From Cyrtodaria siliqua (lineage: Eukaryota; Mollusca; Bivalvia; Adapedonta; Hiatellidae): a stretch of 64,000 nucleotides of DNA. The first letter of the stretch is position 1. Each line of letters begins with the position of its first letter. The DNA lies in the NCBI GenBank assembly GCA_037043455.1, contig JAWPHD010001439.1, positions 248,001-312,000 on the forward strand. The letters are read 5' to 3'. Of the stretch, positions 23,697 to 34,949 are shown piece by piece. Position numbers and translations under genes: made by a program. The notes below the pieces were generated by a model. That model had not been told where the DNA came from, made no database searches, and saw only the letters and a list, made by a program, of their open reading frames with translations.

Positions 23697-23835
23697 AATA
23701 ATAATAATAATAATAATCATCATCATCATCATCATCATCATTATCATCATCATCATCATCAACATCAACATCACCAACAACAACAACAACAACAAAAAAT
23801 ATGTATATATTGCTGTGATGATGATGATGATGATT
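23697..23835. repeat. (AAT)n/(ATC)n/(AAC)n compound microsatellite
   Basis: Runs of AAT, ATC and AAC trinucleotides, then a GAT run at 23817-23834. Confidence 0.9.
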
Positions 23836-23888
23836 TTGTTGGTAATTCTTATATATTGTTTTAGTAGGTGTCAGACGTATTATTTTGC

Positions 23889-23932
23889 TTCCGGGTAACG
23901 CCGGGTAACGGCGGGTAACCCGGCGTGTCGTT
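23889..23932. repeat. GC-rich palindromic minisatellite
   Basis: CGGGTAACGC, CGGGTAACGG, CGGGTAACCC and the inverted GTTACCCG occur within 44 bp, giving both a ~10-bp direct repeat and a stem-loop. It is a sharp GC island in AT-rich sequence. Confidence 0.7.
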
Positions 23933-24369
23933 ACCCGCGAAAGTAGTACTTTAAAAAAAAATGTCTTGACAGTTCAGGGCCTGGTTACTTGTGAAAAGAT
24001 GTATTTGAATGCTGTGTTTACTATGCCATTATATAAAACGTAATGTTTGGCAGGTTTAATTAGCACTGAGCTTTGTTTTGCAGGACTATTTGCTGACTGT
24101 GGAGGGAACCGCATAACGCCATCTGCCTACTCACAGAGATGTGGTGAACAATTTGAAATGGACATTTTGTGTACGGAAGTGAAATTTGTGAACAAACAAG
24201 TATATCGACAGGGGTTAAGACGTTTGATTTTCAGGACTTCTACATGGATAGTTGAAGGAAAAAAGTTCCAGATATGTGTACCTTAGTGTTGGAATAAATG
24301 ACAACGGCTCGAAAACAGTGTATTTTGTTCTATTCTCAATGTACTGAAATATTACCAAACCGAGCCCAG

Positions 24370-25005
24370 TAATTGCTCATGGTAAGGTAGTAATGAATAG
24401 TTTCTTTGAGTTTTTTTCACTTTGATAACGCAATCTTATAATTACACATGGTAGCAATTAACAGTTTATCTGTGTTGTAATGCACGCTAACGCAAACGCC
24501 TCCCGTACAGGTGAGTAATTGTATTTTTGTGCTGATGTAGCGACTCTTATATTGTTTTAGTAATTGCACATGGTAAGGTAGTAATGAATAGTTTCTTTGA
24601 GTTTTTTCACTTTGATAACGCAATCATGGTAGCAATGAACAGTTTATCTGTGTTGTAATGCACGCTAACGCAAACGCATCCTATACATGTGAGTAATTGT
24701 ATTTCTGTGCTGATGTGTACTTTAGCACGTCGTGCTACAAAGTTGAATATGTAATCAATTTGTAAGGCATGTCAAGGATTCGCCCACCTTGATTCAAAAT
24801 GTTTGGTAGCACAAATTGGGAAGAAAGTGTCTGGTAAAAAAAACGGTCATGGCGTGTTTACGTCTCCGTAACAACTCTTTTTTCAATATTGTTTTAACAC
24901 CCGTGACTTGGTCTGTTATCATGTTAAACTTTGTTCCCAGTTCCTACCCAGAAATAATGCTATTTTCTCTCGGCAGCTATTTTACGCTTGCGTAAAACCT
25001 TGCTT
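24370..25005 (+). repeat. Interspersed repeat family R, copy 1 (internally duplicated)
   Basis: Bases 24370-24535 and 24560-24715 are near-identical direct copies (CATGGTAAGGTAGTAATGAA, CACTTTGATAACGCAATC, ACGCTAACGCAAACGC). The following sequence to CGTAAAACCTTGCTTGT (about 25005) is shared with 40465-40892 in the same orientation, including the edge. This fixes the right boundary of the family at ...CCTTGCTTGT. Non-coding; class unknown. Confidence 0.7.
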
Positions 25006-25029
25006 GTATCATTATGATATGACATAGAA

Positions 25030-25720
25030 GGTATTACTGGACTCTCGCAGTCGATGAGCGATGTTGCATCGCCCCCTGTTCCATCGTACCATCGCTCCAT
25101 CGCTTTCGTTTAGACATGCTCATCAAAGCAAAACAAAAATGGAGGACATGGTGGATGCAAAGTTTCGACAATACTTTTTGGCAATGTTTTCTTACCAAGA
25201 AATTCAAGTATTGCCTTCTGACAAAAGTTAATTGGTGTTGGTGCGCATGTCTAAATGAAAGGCGATGAAGCGATGGTACGATGGAGCTGGAGGCGATGCT
25301 ACATGGCAAATCGACTGCGATGCGCGATTGTAGAATGGCGTTTTTACGATGGTACGATGGCGATGGCACGACGGTCCATCGCGTCATTGCCCTCGTACCA
25401 TCGTACCATCGCTATCGTACCATCGTTCCATCGCGTTTAAAGTTGATGCGCGATGGTACGAGTTGCCATCGTACCATCGCGGGCCATCGTACCATCGTTC
25501 CATCGCGTTTAAAGTCGATGCGCAATGGTACGATGGCGATGACGCGATAGACCATCGTATCATCGCCATCGTATCATCGTACCATCGCCATCGTACCATC
25601 GCGTCATCGTACCATCGCCATCGTACCATCGTGCCATCGCCATCGTACCATCGTACCATCGTGCATCGACTTGTAAGGGTTGATACGCGACGGTACGATG
25701 GCCCTAACGGAACACCGTAG
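25030..25720. repeat. CGATGG/CCATCG bidirectional minisatellite
   Basis: Built on GATGGTACGATGGC in one part (25262-25375) and on its complement CCATCGTACCATCG in the other (25380-25670), plus a short block at 25060-25100. Units contain GTAC and are partly self-complementary, so strong secondary structure is expected. Several long ORFs arise in all frames because the unit lacks stop codons; they are not genes. Confidence 0.85.
25098..25262 (+). mobile_element. Short inverted-end insert inside the CGATGG minisatellite
   Basis: CGCTTTCGTTTAGACATGC (25101-25119) and the complement of 25243-25262 (CGCCTTTCATTTAGACATGC) form inverted ends around ~125 bp of different composition. Inside, ATG at 25139 opens a 31-codon frame beginning MEDMVDAKFRQYF and containing FSYQEIQVL. 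It vaguely recalls the N-terminal helix of integrase-type transposases, but is too short to assign. Confidence 0.35.
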
Positions 25721-25925
25721 AATTTTCATACATTTGACCATGTTAGTATTACCGGTGTGGTGATGATATTATGATGATGCTGATGATAACTTTATAACGT
25801 TTTTTCCAAAGTTCCCATTTAATGCTCTTTTTATTTAAATGTTTTATGATAGCTGGCCGTACATACTATGTGTTTGACGCATTTAAAGTTGACGGAGGCT
25901 CTCTGGCTGGTGGTCATATCACATG

Positions 25926-26035
25926 TTACATACATATTTATGTATTAAAAATGAGTTGTGCTTAAACTTCCGCTTACATACATATTTATGGATTAAAAAT
26001 GAGTTGTGGATTAAAAATGAGTTGTGCTTAGACAT
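25926..26035. repeat. Short direct repeats
   Basis: TACATACATATTTATG and ATTAAAAATGAGTTGTG are repeated two to three times. Confidence 0.7.
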
Positions 26036-26039
26036 ACTT

Positions 26040-26828
26040 CCGCCCAAGAGTAGTACTATAATTAAAATGATACGAACATGTAGAAAAGTGACTGTTTTCC
26101 ATATAGGTGGAAGCTTGGGCAAGTATATTACATAGAATTTTGTATTTTGTGCACTATATATGTGCTCAGGTAAATGTTTTGATAATCCGAAAAGTATGAT
26201 TGCCAACATGTATTACTTCAATTGCAAAACTGATACTGCAATAGTCTTACTTTTCTTCCTCCTTTTTCTCTCTTGCCTATTTGTCTGTGGTTTCTCTAGG
26301 AGATCAGGTTTAGTACATTGGGATTTCGGAAAGTCCCAAATGCCGTTCGACAGTTTTACATCATTTTTTTGAAGCCAAATGGGAGGTTAAATAGCTCGCG
26401 AACGGCAATTGGACGTTTTTATTTATTAACACGCATGGTTTTGTGAAAAAGAATTGTTATTGTTTTGTTTGTTTTTTTCAATTTCTCCTGCACAAGTATA
26501 TTAAAGATACCTAGCATTTTAGCTTAACTCACATGTTCCCATTGATCCCTTATAAGATGTACTGTATTTTCTTCTTTTCCTCTCATGTCCTTTACATATA
26601 TATGTTGACACGTGTCTCTTGTGTGCCAATATTGATTGCAATTGTATTATATACATTATGTACCTAGCCATGTTTACTTTTTTTTATTGTACTGAATAAC
26701 GAATGTTGATAGAACTATGTTCCGACCCGTTACGATTATTTCTTTTGGCAAAACAATATGTTTAAATCATAAAATATAATAGGAGAAAAAAAAAAGCAAA
26801 TACATACGGTTTAAGATCCTATATATAT
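26040..26828. other. Gene-free stretch
   Basis: AT-rich, with no supported feature. Confidence 0.5.
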
Positions 26829-26995
26829 GCCACTGATCGTTCTAAGGCCCTTTTGTCAACCCATTTATTTTTTATTGTCACTTGCCTTACTTATAATTAA
26901 CATTGTTACTGATGTTTGTTTTTGTGCGTGTTTTTGGTTTACTGTGTTCAGTGAAAGCTGCATTTCCTGTTCGACTTTTATACCTACCGTATGTC
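26829..26995 (-). repeat. Interspersed repeat family D, diverged inverted copy
   Basis: Reads GCCACTGATCGTTCTAAGGC ... TTTTGTCAACCC ... CTGCATTTCCTGTTCGA, matching 7822-7985 with substitutions and a small deletion. Confidence 0.6.
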
Positions 26996-27194
26996 CATTT
27001 TCCCTAGCCGAGTCCCAGTTCCCTGATCACTTCAATGACTTGAATTTATGAATATTGAGTTCTGCTCAACCCGGGGCTAGTGGGCGTGAGCGGTAGCTAG
27101 CATATTTTACTATAGCTCATGAACAGTCTCAATCAAACCGAGACTGCAATATTTCGTATGTGTCGTGCTCGGCCGTTTACAAAGGTCCATTATC

Positions 27195-27590
27195 ATACTC
27201 TTTTTTTGGTAAAAAGATGCATATTGAACATTACATAAATTTGGATCAATAAAATCATTAATACTAGAACCTAACGGGTATGCCAAATGATGAATGATGA
27301 ATTAACCGGGAACTACGATCTTTTTCGGGAACAGACCAATCGAAGATATTCTTATATCCTTTAAAAGGTTCATCCTTAAAGGGCCCTGCGATACGCCCTA
27401 ACGAAACGTTTTTGATAACCAAGCATAAAGCTTCCGCTTCATTATTTTTGACATAGACTTGGTTGTCGCAGTCTGAAAACTGCCTAGGTCCCGCATAATG
27501 CAACATAAACAATAAGTAAAGTCATTTATAATTCATTGGAAATGCCTATATCTGGGTAAAATTCCAAAACTTTACACAGAGGTTTTATTT
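27195..27590 (-). pseudogene. DIRS-type retroelement reverse transcriptase remnant
   Basis: The minus strand reads CKVLEFYPDIGISNEL, stop, then FMLHYAGPRQFSDCDNQVYV, LGRIAGPFKDEPFK and RLIHH. After a frameshift it continues HLAYPLGSSINDFIDPN and NVQYASFY. The string HYAGPR ... GRIAGPF ... RLIHHLS.P.G.S.ND is characteristic of the N-terminal region of DIRS/tyrosine-recombinase retroelement RT. The copy is cut before the catalytic YxDD region and disabled by at least one stop and one frameshift. No recombinase or other DIRS ORF is visible beside it. Confidence 0.7.
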
Positions 27591-28230
27591 TAATTGTTTT
27601 CTGCCCGCGGGTTGGTATATCAAAACTGGACCCTTGGCGAAACTATAGCTGGCACAACTGATCTAAAGAACTGGACGCGTTGGGTAGCTTGGCACAGAGG
27701 GCGGAAAATGTGTCCCTTGCTGACAAACACCGCCTGCCCTAAAAGTAAATACATCACTATGGCGAGGTTGATTTAAAAGCTGTACTAATATATGGATGAA
27801 CCAGAGCATCGCATGTATATATGAGGATAATTGCATGGTGTCTTGTTTGTTACACTAACCCTAAATACGTGTGATCTTTTGACCTCCTTGTACAGGCACA
27901 CAAGGCGTGTAATAGTCAGAGCATACCCCAAGTTGGATTACTGGCCTTTTTTAAATATAAATTGCTATCTTACAGTTGCCATCCCAGCCCACCAAAAGGT
28001 TGGGGCCCAATCGAATAAGTATGTACATAACGCATGTACATAAATGTATTAACAAACCAGACGTCGTCTTTGGATGAACGGAAGTATAAACACTGACGTA
28101 AATTAAAAATGCTTAACGTCAACAATTTTAGAAGCCGAAAAATTGGCCTGCAAAAATAACATCGACCAGACGTACCTGTTTTGAATTGTCTTCGTGTGGC
28201 TTGGACAGAAGTAAACTCATATTAACTTAC

Positions 28231-28531
28231 TCGCCATTAATTATCTTACTTAATAAAGTAGGTCCGATGTTGGAATCTAGCTCATCATGAATTGACATAA
28301 CAGCAATCCACATACTCATACCTTCATAGACGCCCTTCCTGATACCTCCGAGCGTCTCCACCAACTGCGGAGTCACCTCCTTCGAAAGATCCAGATCCAC
28401 CAGGATTTGAACAGGATCTGGAGAACTATCTGGCGTCTTTTTTGGTATTTTGTCTGAGGTATTTTCCATCAAATCTTCCGTCTGTGGACCGATGTATGAA
28501 TTCTTAGACTGACGTTTAGGCATTTTGGAAA
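28231..28531 (-). CDS. Candidate first coding exon of an unknown gene
   Basis: The minus strand has an acceptor-like AAATTTTAG ending at 28532, 8 nt of leader, ATG at 28523, and 97 codons open to a donor GGCGA|GTAAGTTA (GT at 28229-28230). The peptide starts MPKRQSKNSYIGPQ, has a Ser/Pro/Asp-rich middle (PKKTPDSSPDPVQ) and a hydrophobic-patterned end (LVETLGGIRKGVYEGMSMW). No family is recognised. Good splice signals on both sides and stop-free reading favour a real exon, but no partner exon was identified. It could also be an ORF of the adjoining DIRS element, although no DIRS gag motif is visible. Confidence 0.4.
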
Positions 28532-28708
28532 CTAAAATTTAAGGCGAAACGATTTATCATAAAAGTAATAATATATTGCATCTAGAATATATATTCTAAC
28601 ATATATTTTGATTTTTCGTTCATCAGTAGCATGTACTGAATATTAACATAAATATTTATCAACACAGGCAATTGCATAGCATCATCAAACACAATAAATT
28701 GTAAAAGG

Positions 28709-28939
28709 TCAGACTGAATCAGCCAACTGGCAATAATGATTGTGTACATTGTGTGGTGGGATGACCCCCAACCCACGTTTTGACGAGAAAATAAATGGGT
28801 CGCCTTTATGAGACTGTAAAATAAATGTCAATAACGACTCCATTGTTATATTATCAGGAATATTTTCATTATCATCATCATCGTCATCAAGAAGTTTATC
28901 ACGTGCCCTTGTAACCATATTGGCACACACTAGTTGCAT
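28709..28939 (-). CDS. Small acidic ORF, doubtful
   Basis: ATG-initiated 76 residues with a DDDDDD run and SLLTFILQSHKGDPFIFSSK. It lies upstream of the candidate exon on the same strand, so it could be an earlier exon, but I see no strong donor at its end. Unrecognised. Confidence 0.2.
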   Translation of the reverse strand: MQLVCANMVTRARDKLLDDDDDDNENIPDNITMESLLTFILQSHKGDPFIFSSKRGLGVIPPHNVHNHYCQLADSV

Positions 28940-29049
28940 TATTTGGTTGTTACGTTTTCATAATTTTAAATGAAGAAGATGTATTAAAATAGTAATAAAA
29001 CGAGCCCGGTTTCCTCAATCGACTGCCGATCCCTTCCGTGACTAATCTA

Positions 29050-29490
29050 ACATGAAACAAATGTGTATAAAAGAGTGATCAGTTTCGCATAGTATCAAAA
29101 GGGAGACAACAGTTGTATTTGAATTACGTATTGGCATAATAGAGTTAACATGCACTGTATCAAAAGGGAGACAACGCTTACACTGAACTATGTATAAGCT
29201 TAACAGAGTTAACATTAATTGTATCAACAGGGAGACACCAGTTTTATTTGAATTACGTATTAGCATAAACGAGTTAGCAGTCATATTATTTAAAAGGGAG
29301 AGAACGTATACATTGAACTACGTATTAGCATAACAGAGTTAATATTCATATTGACAGCAGTCATATTTGAATTACGTATTAGCATAACAGAGTTAATATT
29401 CATATTGACAGCAGTCATATTTGAATTACGTATTAGCATAACAGAGTTAATATTCATATTGACAGCAGTCATATTTGAATTACGTATTAG
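29050..29490. repeat. 54-64 bp tandem repeats
   Basis: Units share TTTGAATTACGTATTAGCAT and AACAGAGTTAA. The first part has GGGAGACAAC-containing 60-65 bp units; the last three units (about 29353-29489) are nearly identical 54-mers with CATATTGACAGCAGTCAT. Confidence 0.85.
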
Positions 29491-29499
29491 TAAAACTCT

Positions 29500-30030
29500 T
29501 CCCTTATTAACGTACAAGTTCCTTTATATTTATAAAATCACAATTATTAAAAAATACGATGTATTGCGCTAACTAATGAAAATAACATGGCTGCATTTGG
29601 TGCTTTGTCTGTAGCCAAAAACAATGAAAGAAAAAAATAAGAGGTTTATGAAAAACATCGATAATCATGGGGCCATATTGACATAATTGATCGTGCCTTG
29701 TCGTTTACATGTTTCAAAAATCTCTATTTACAACGTATGAAAGTTTGACAAACAAGAGAAATGAAAAATAGATGTTATGACATACTGCGACACTGGGTAA
29801 TAATGGTCGGGTAAACAAACTGTTGATGGCATTTGTTAGTATAATTTGTCATCCATGCTATCCATGCTTATTTAAGTATTTATAAAGTGCCTATCATGAA
29901 TTGAACTGAATTGGGGTTTTAAGGCGCATCAACACTTGAAAGGTTATATGGCGTCTAACAGGAATGACCATGCCAGGCTCATCCTCCATGTACATCGAGA
30001 TAAAATATGGAGAATGGGCCTAGACCATGC
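29500..30030. other. Gene-free stretch
   Basis: AT-rich; no supported feature. Confidence 0.5.
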
Positions 30031-30034
30031 TCAC

Positions 30035-30503
30035 GGTGTCAGACCAGTCAGGAAGTACTTCCGGGTCGTAGGGTGCTGAAATAGTTCCTTGAAATAATCC
30101 AAAGTTTCTAGTTTGCATGTATTTTTCCCAAGATTAGTTTTTATTTCATTGTTAAATCTAACCTGAGGTTAAAGTAGTATGTCTGTTGTCATGAATAGTA
30201 ATTATTTTACTGTGTTTGTCAGAATTATTTATTTGGAGAGTATGAGCACAGAGGTTAGATAGAGATGTGGTTTTGACATATGTTTATTTCAAAATACGCA
30301 TAGTGTGAATGAATAACGCGAAAGGTTGAAAAACTGAAACGGTTTTTTATTCCAGATATGTGACCGTTTGCTAGCCAAATGTGTTTAATATACAGAATAA
30401 AAGTGTATTTAAGCGAACGAATGTTGTGGAACTTGTGACCGATCTCCAAATATAGCCTATATTGCATTGCGTTCAATGGGCTGATTTTCACCGGTCTGAC
30501 ACC
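30035..30503 (+). mobile_element. 469-bp repeat with inverted ends, copy 1
   Basis: Begins GGTGTCAGACCAGTCAGG and ends CCGGTCTGACACC, an ~11-bp perfect terminal inverted repeat. The same 469 bp occur at 31657-32125 in the same orientation with very few differences. The pair may be terminal direct repeats of a 2.09-kb element: TCAC lies immediately outside both outer ends (30031-30034 and 32126-32129). Confidence 0.75.
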
Positions 30504-31656
30504 TAGATGGACAAAATGCATTTTTCTTATTAATGGCCAAATCCAGTTGATTTTTCCTGTGAAAGCTTGCAGCTGAGTGAGAAAAAAAAAGCTGATGTTA
30601 AATTTTTGAATTTTAAATAGAACATGTTTTTTTTGCAATTAAAATAGAATGTGTATGTTTTAGGGTGGAATTTGTGGTTCTAGTGATTTGGAGTGGCCCT
30701 AAAGCACTTTAAATAGGCTCGCAAGTGTCTTTAAGTGGATTAGTGGCAAAAGGTAATAGATCTGTCACAATTCCTACAATAAATGGCAATTTTATTATTT
30801 TAAGGTACCGTATGAGGCTAAAATCTGAAAATGTATCGGTACTGACATTTTGACATGACGCGACTCTAAGAGGAGTCTTACTTTGTATCGAAAGCCTGAG
30901 AACCTGTAAATTTTGTACGCGATGATGGGTTTTACAAGCTGAAACTGAAATATACAGAAATTTGTGAAATTCAGCATTTATTTTAAATTTTGCTAAAAAT
31001 GGTGTAAATCCCACCCATTTTCCTTCATTAATTCAGATGAAATCACTATGCAGTGGCATACAATTGTAATTTAACACATTAATTTGGTATTTTGTTAGAG
31101 ATAATGGTATAATCCACTGAAAAATATACTATTCTGGAGTGTGATGCAGTTTGTCTTGCAGTTGCCCAAGACTTGAATGTATTAGTTGCCTTTAAAACTG
31201 CCACAAGCATATGGGGTAGGCTTAGCTTTTGAGTCATTACTTCAATTTTGTCTCTTTTTTCCTGGCATTTTATAGCCAAACTGTATATTTTATTGGACAT
31301 TGTGCATGTAAATGTGCTCCAAGGCAGCCTTATGGTCTTTGTGCCTCAAAATTGTTTGATTTTGATATCTACACCTCACATTATGTGTATATCTTAGTTT
31401 GGTATATAGAAGGCAATGTTTGAAAACTTTATTTGATGGAAATATACCAAACGGTTCATTTATTTTGGCATTTTTTCTAGTTCTGTATAACGCGTCTTAA
31501 AATCCTTGATTTCTATTAGCCGAATGGTTCTTTGCATGCAGAATTGAACCGAAAAGATAATAGCTCCTTGCAAAAGTATCTGATTTCCCATTTGGTCAAC
31601 CTTATTGGTCAGTTAGATGTATTCAACTATTTTTGACAAATGTCGCGACTCTTTTA
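30504..31656. other. Segment between the two 469-bp repeats
   Basis: 1153 bp of AT-rich sequence. Short ORFs only (none with recognisable gag, pol or transposase motifs). No tRNA-complementary primer site directly after the left repeat and no purine-rich tract before the right one. Confidence 0.55.
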
Positions 31657-32125
31657 GGTGTCAGACCAGTCAGGAAGTACTTCCGTGTCGTAGGGTGCTG
31701 AAACAGTTCCTTGAAAGAATCCAAAGTTTCTAGTTTGCATGTATTTTTCCCAAGATTAGTTTTTATTTCATTGTTAAATCTAACCTGAGGTTAAAGTAGT
31801 ATGTCTGTTGTCATGAATAGTAAGTAGTTTACTGTGTTTGTCAGGATTATTTCTTTGGATAGTATGAGCACAGAGGTTAGGTAGAGATGTGGTTTTGACA
31901 GATGTTTATTTCAAAATACGCATAGTGTGAATGAATGACGCGAAATGTTGAAAAACTGAATCGGTGTTTTATTCCAGATATGTGATCGTTTGCTAGCCAA
32001 ATGTGTTTAATACACAGAATAAAAGTGTATTTAAGCGAACGAATGTGGTGGAACTTGTGACTGATCTCCAAATATAGCCTATATTGCATTGTGTTCAATG
32101 GGCTGATTTTCACCGGTCTGACACC
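31657..32125 (+). mobile_element. 469-bp repeat with inverted ends, copy 2
   Basis: Same length, ends and orientation as the copy at 30035-30503, with only scattered substitutions. It ends GGTCTGACACC followed by TCAC. Confidence 0.75.
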
Positions 32126-32139
32126 TCACCTGCAGAACT

Positions 32140-34000
32140 GCAGAGTTGCAGCAAATTCGATTGTATTCACTCCATTTACGCTGGTGCTACGTTTACTGAT
32201 TTTCTGCCAATGCTTTAGTGCCTATCACGATATGGTTGGTTGCCAGCTTGGCTTTTGTTCCTGGGGTCCAAAACTATCTAGGTCAAAGGTGAAATAAGTG
32301 CAAAAATGATTATTTCAACCATAAGTATGGTATAATATCAATTTTCGTTATGCTATGTATGTATTTAACTGTTCTAAAAAGAAACTGTTTAAGACATACA
32401 TTATTGGCACCCGATAAAGACTTAAATAAGCATGGATGCCAAAAATTTTAAAGTTCATACTTGAAATGGAGGTCAAAGATCGGTCAAAAAAACGTTATTC
32501 TGTAGCTTTAGTCGTATATTTAATGATAAATCACTTTGAGAGATTAAAATAACATTCAAAATAATTGAAATTGGCATGTTGGGCAGAATGGTTATACATA
32601 TGGAACTGTATCTTCCAACAACTTTAAAATTAGTATTAACACAACAATAAAATCAAAGTACTACTGTTAACCAGAAAATTACACTATAATATGAAAAATT
32701 AAAGTGTTTTCATGTCCAAAATAGTTTGATTTCAAACTTAATTTAAAGTTACGTGTTTGACGATATCTTCATAGTAGACATGCTGATTCTTTAATAAGTA
32801 AGATATTCAAAGTAGTGTTAGTATAGTTTTTTTTATCAAAGTGCTTATCGTACCGATTTTACTGAACACAAAAACGGGGCTTTACACACTAAATAACATA
32901 TAACATGTATTGTCGAATTAGGTATTTATGTTGTGCTTTGATATTGACTCATCATCAATTGTTTAGCAAGTGTTTCATCATGATTATATATTTTTAATCA
33001 TAATCTTCTTACAAAACAATATAGTGAACCCAGAATCGAGAAGAAAAGCAATCTATGCGAAAACATAAATCTCAAAAATGTCAGTATCAATATTTTATGA
33101 TATCTAAGATCCAAATCGAGGTAAACACTGAAGTGAAAGAAAATGTCTTTAATGGAACAAGACAAGAACAGTAACTGTTGCTCTGCATAGAGTTACAAGA
33201 ACTGTTGATCTGCGAAACTACAACCACATATCTTAAATGTTCAACATACTTCTAAATTATTCTTAAATTATGAGCCAGTTGTCTTTTAAATCAATGCAGA
33301 GTAAACTATTATCCGCTACTATTATTCGCGTAATCTCCTAATGTATTGCCCCTTTGTGGTTTTTCTGTTTCATTATTTCTATCTTCCGTTAATGCCAAAT
33401 ATAATTAAAGATGCAATAGTAGCGACGGGACCTTAATTTATATTAATTTGACCAACACCATGGCTCGGAAAATAAACGTACTGCTCAAATATGTATGTGC
33501 TGTTTAAGTTTTGTTGATTCTTCCACCGTAATTATGGTAACTAACTCAGTGCCCACCTCATTGGTAGTGGCATTTATTTGACAATTTACTTGTTTTTTCT
33601 AGCACTTTTTGCTAACAAATTAGTCTTTTGAAACGATACCATCCAGAAAAAAAACAAGTGTATAAGTTTGCAATAAAACCTTTCGAGTAGCTGTAAATTG
33701 TAAATATGATTAAACTGACATAACATCTATTTTAACGCACAGTCTCTTTGTATTTGTAGACTACAAAGTTGTCCCAGAAAGTTTCCGTTGGTCCTTCCCA
33801 GGGTGTTTTTTGTAGACTTAGAGCCACATCAGTTCGTATTCTAATATGTAAACCTTGTTTATTACTATGTCATTGTGACGTCTCTATTGCTAAAGCATCA
33901 CTCATACTAAAAACAAATAAAAAAAACAATTTAAAAAAACAGTAGTGTATAATAATGTATAGTTCAATAAAAGGTTTTTTCTTTTTTTGAGGGTATGCCT
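32140..34000. other. Gene-free AT-rich stretch
   Basis: Nothing coding, RNA-like or repetitive that I could support. Confidence 0.5.
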
Positions 34001-34004
34001 CATC

Positions 34005-34935
34005 TGGCAGGATATGCCTTTATTTATTGGCAGAATATGCTTATATTATTTGGCAGGGTATGCCTATATTATTTAGCATGATATGCATATATTATTTGGC
34101 AGGATATGCCTATTTTATTTGGCAGGGTGTGCCATGCGGTTGGTGCCGCGCGGCCCTGTCTAGTATATTGTATACATGATTTCAGGGCTGCCTTTAAGTT
34201 GGGCGTTAGCTTGGTGTTTGATCCTTGCTATGCCCTTCTTATATATTCGGGCAGGGTTTGCCATGCGGTCGGTGCCGCGCGGCTCTATCTAGTATCCTGT
34301 ATACGTGACTTCAGGGCTGCCTTTAAGTTGGACGTTAGCTTGGTGTTTAATCCTTGCTATGCCCTTCTTATATATTCATGCGGGTTTGCCATGCGGTTGG
34401 TGCCGCGCGGTCCTGTCTAGTATCTTGTATACGTGACTTCAGGGCTGCCTTTGAGTTGGGCGTTAGCTTGTTGTTTGATCCTTGCTATGCCCTTCTTTTA
34501 TATTCTGGCAGGGTATGCCTTTATGATTTGGCAGGGTATACCTGAAATATTCCCATGACCTTTAAAGATAAACAATCGTTTGAAGTTTGCTATTTATTAG
34601 TATTTATCATATGTATACATAGCAGCTTGTTATGAAGGTGTCCTTTAAACTTATAGACATATGTGTGATTGAAATTTGCATACTTGGGCTTAAGTCTAAG
34701 AATATTCTCAAGAATGGTTGCTGAATTCAAGGCCAGGGCCGCCTTTAAGTTGGGCGTTAGCTTGGTGTTTGATCGATGTTATGCCCTTATATATTCGGTC
34801 AGGGTTTACCATGCGGTTGGTGCCGCGCGGCCCTGCCTTTGAGTTGGGCATTAGCTTGGTGTTTGATCCTTGCTATGCCCTTCGGGCAGTGTATGCCTTT
34901 TTTACTTGGCATGGTATGCCATACATTTTGGAAAA
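34005..34935. repeat. GGCAGG(G/A)TATGCC short repeats and a ~127-bp GC-rich tandem array
   Basis: 34005-34130 has about five 26-bp units around TTTGGCAGGATATGCCTATA. From 34128 three ~127-bp units follow (GCCATGCGGTTGGTGCCGCG, TTCAGGGCTGCCTTTAAGTT, GGGCGTTAGCTTGGTGTTTG, CTTGCTATGCCCTTCT), with partial units at 34725-34890. Units stay partly open in one frame, giving repetitive 60-100 residue ORFs that I do not consider genes. Confidence 0.8.
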
Positions 34936-34949
34936 TATATTAAACTAGA

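Noticed and set aside
24047..24286. 79-residue plus-strand ORF preceded by TTGTTTTGCAG
   Set aside because: The acceptor-like site is attractive, but the peptide has no recognisable motif or donor and the start is not an ATG; not enough to call an exon.
25034..25720. Several overlapping 60-123 residue ORFs rich in SYHR/RTIVPS or RWYDG
   Set aside because: They are frames of the CGATGG/CCATCG minisatellite, which lacks stop codons by composition.
27594..27776. Plus-strand 60-residue ORF with Trp/Arg-rich start
   Set aside because: Opposite strand of the region just upstream of the DIRS remnant; no independent support.
34106..34948. ORFs with repeated CHAVGAARPCL and FRAAFKLGVSLVF
   Set aside because: Frames of the 127-bp array; no start context, splice signals or domain.
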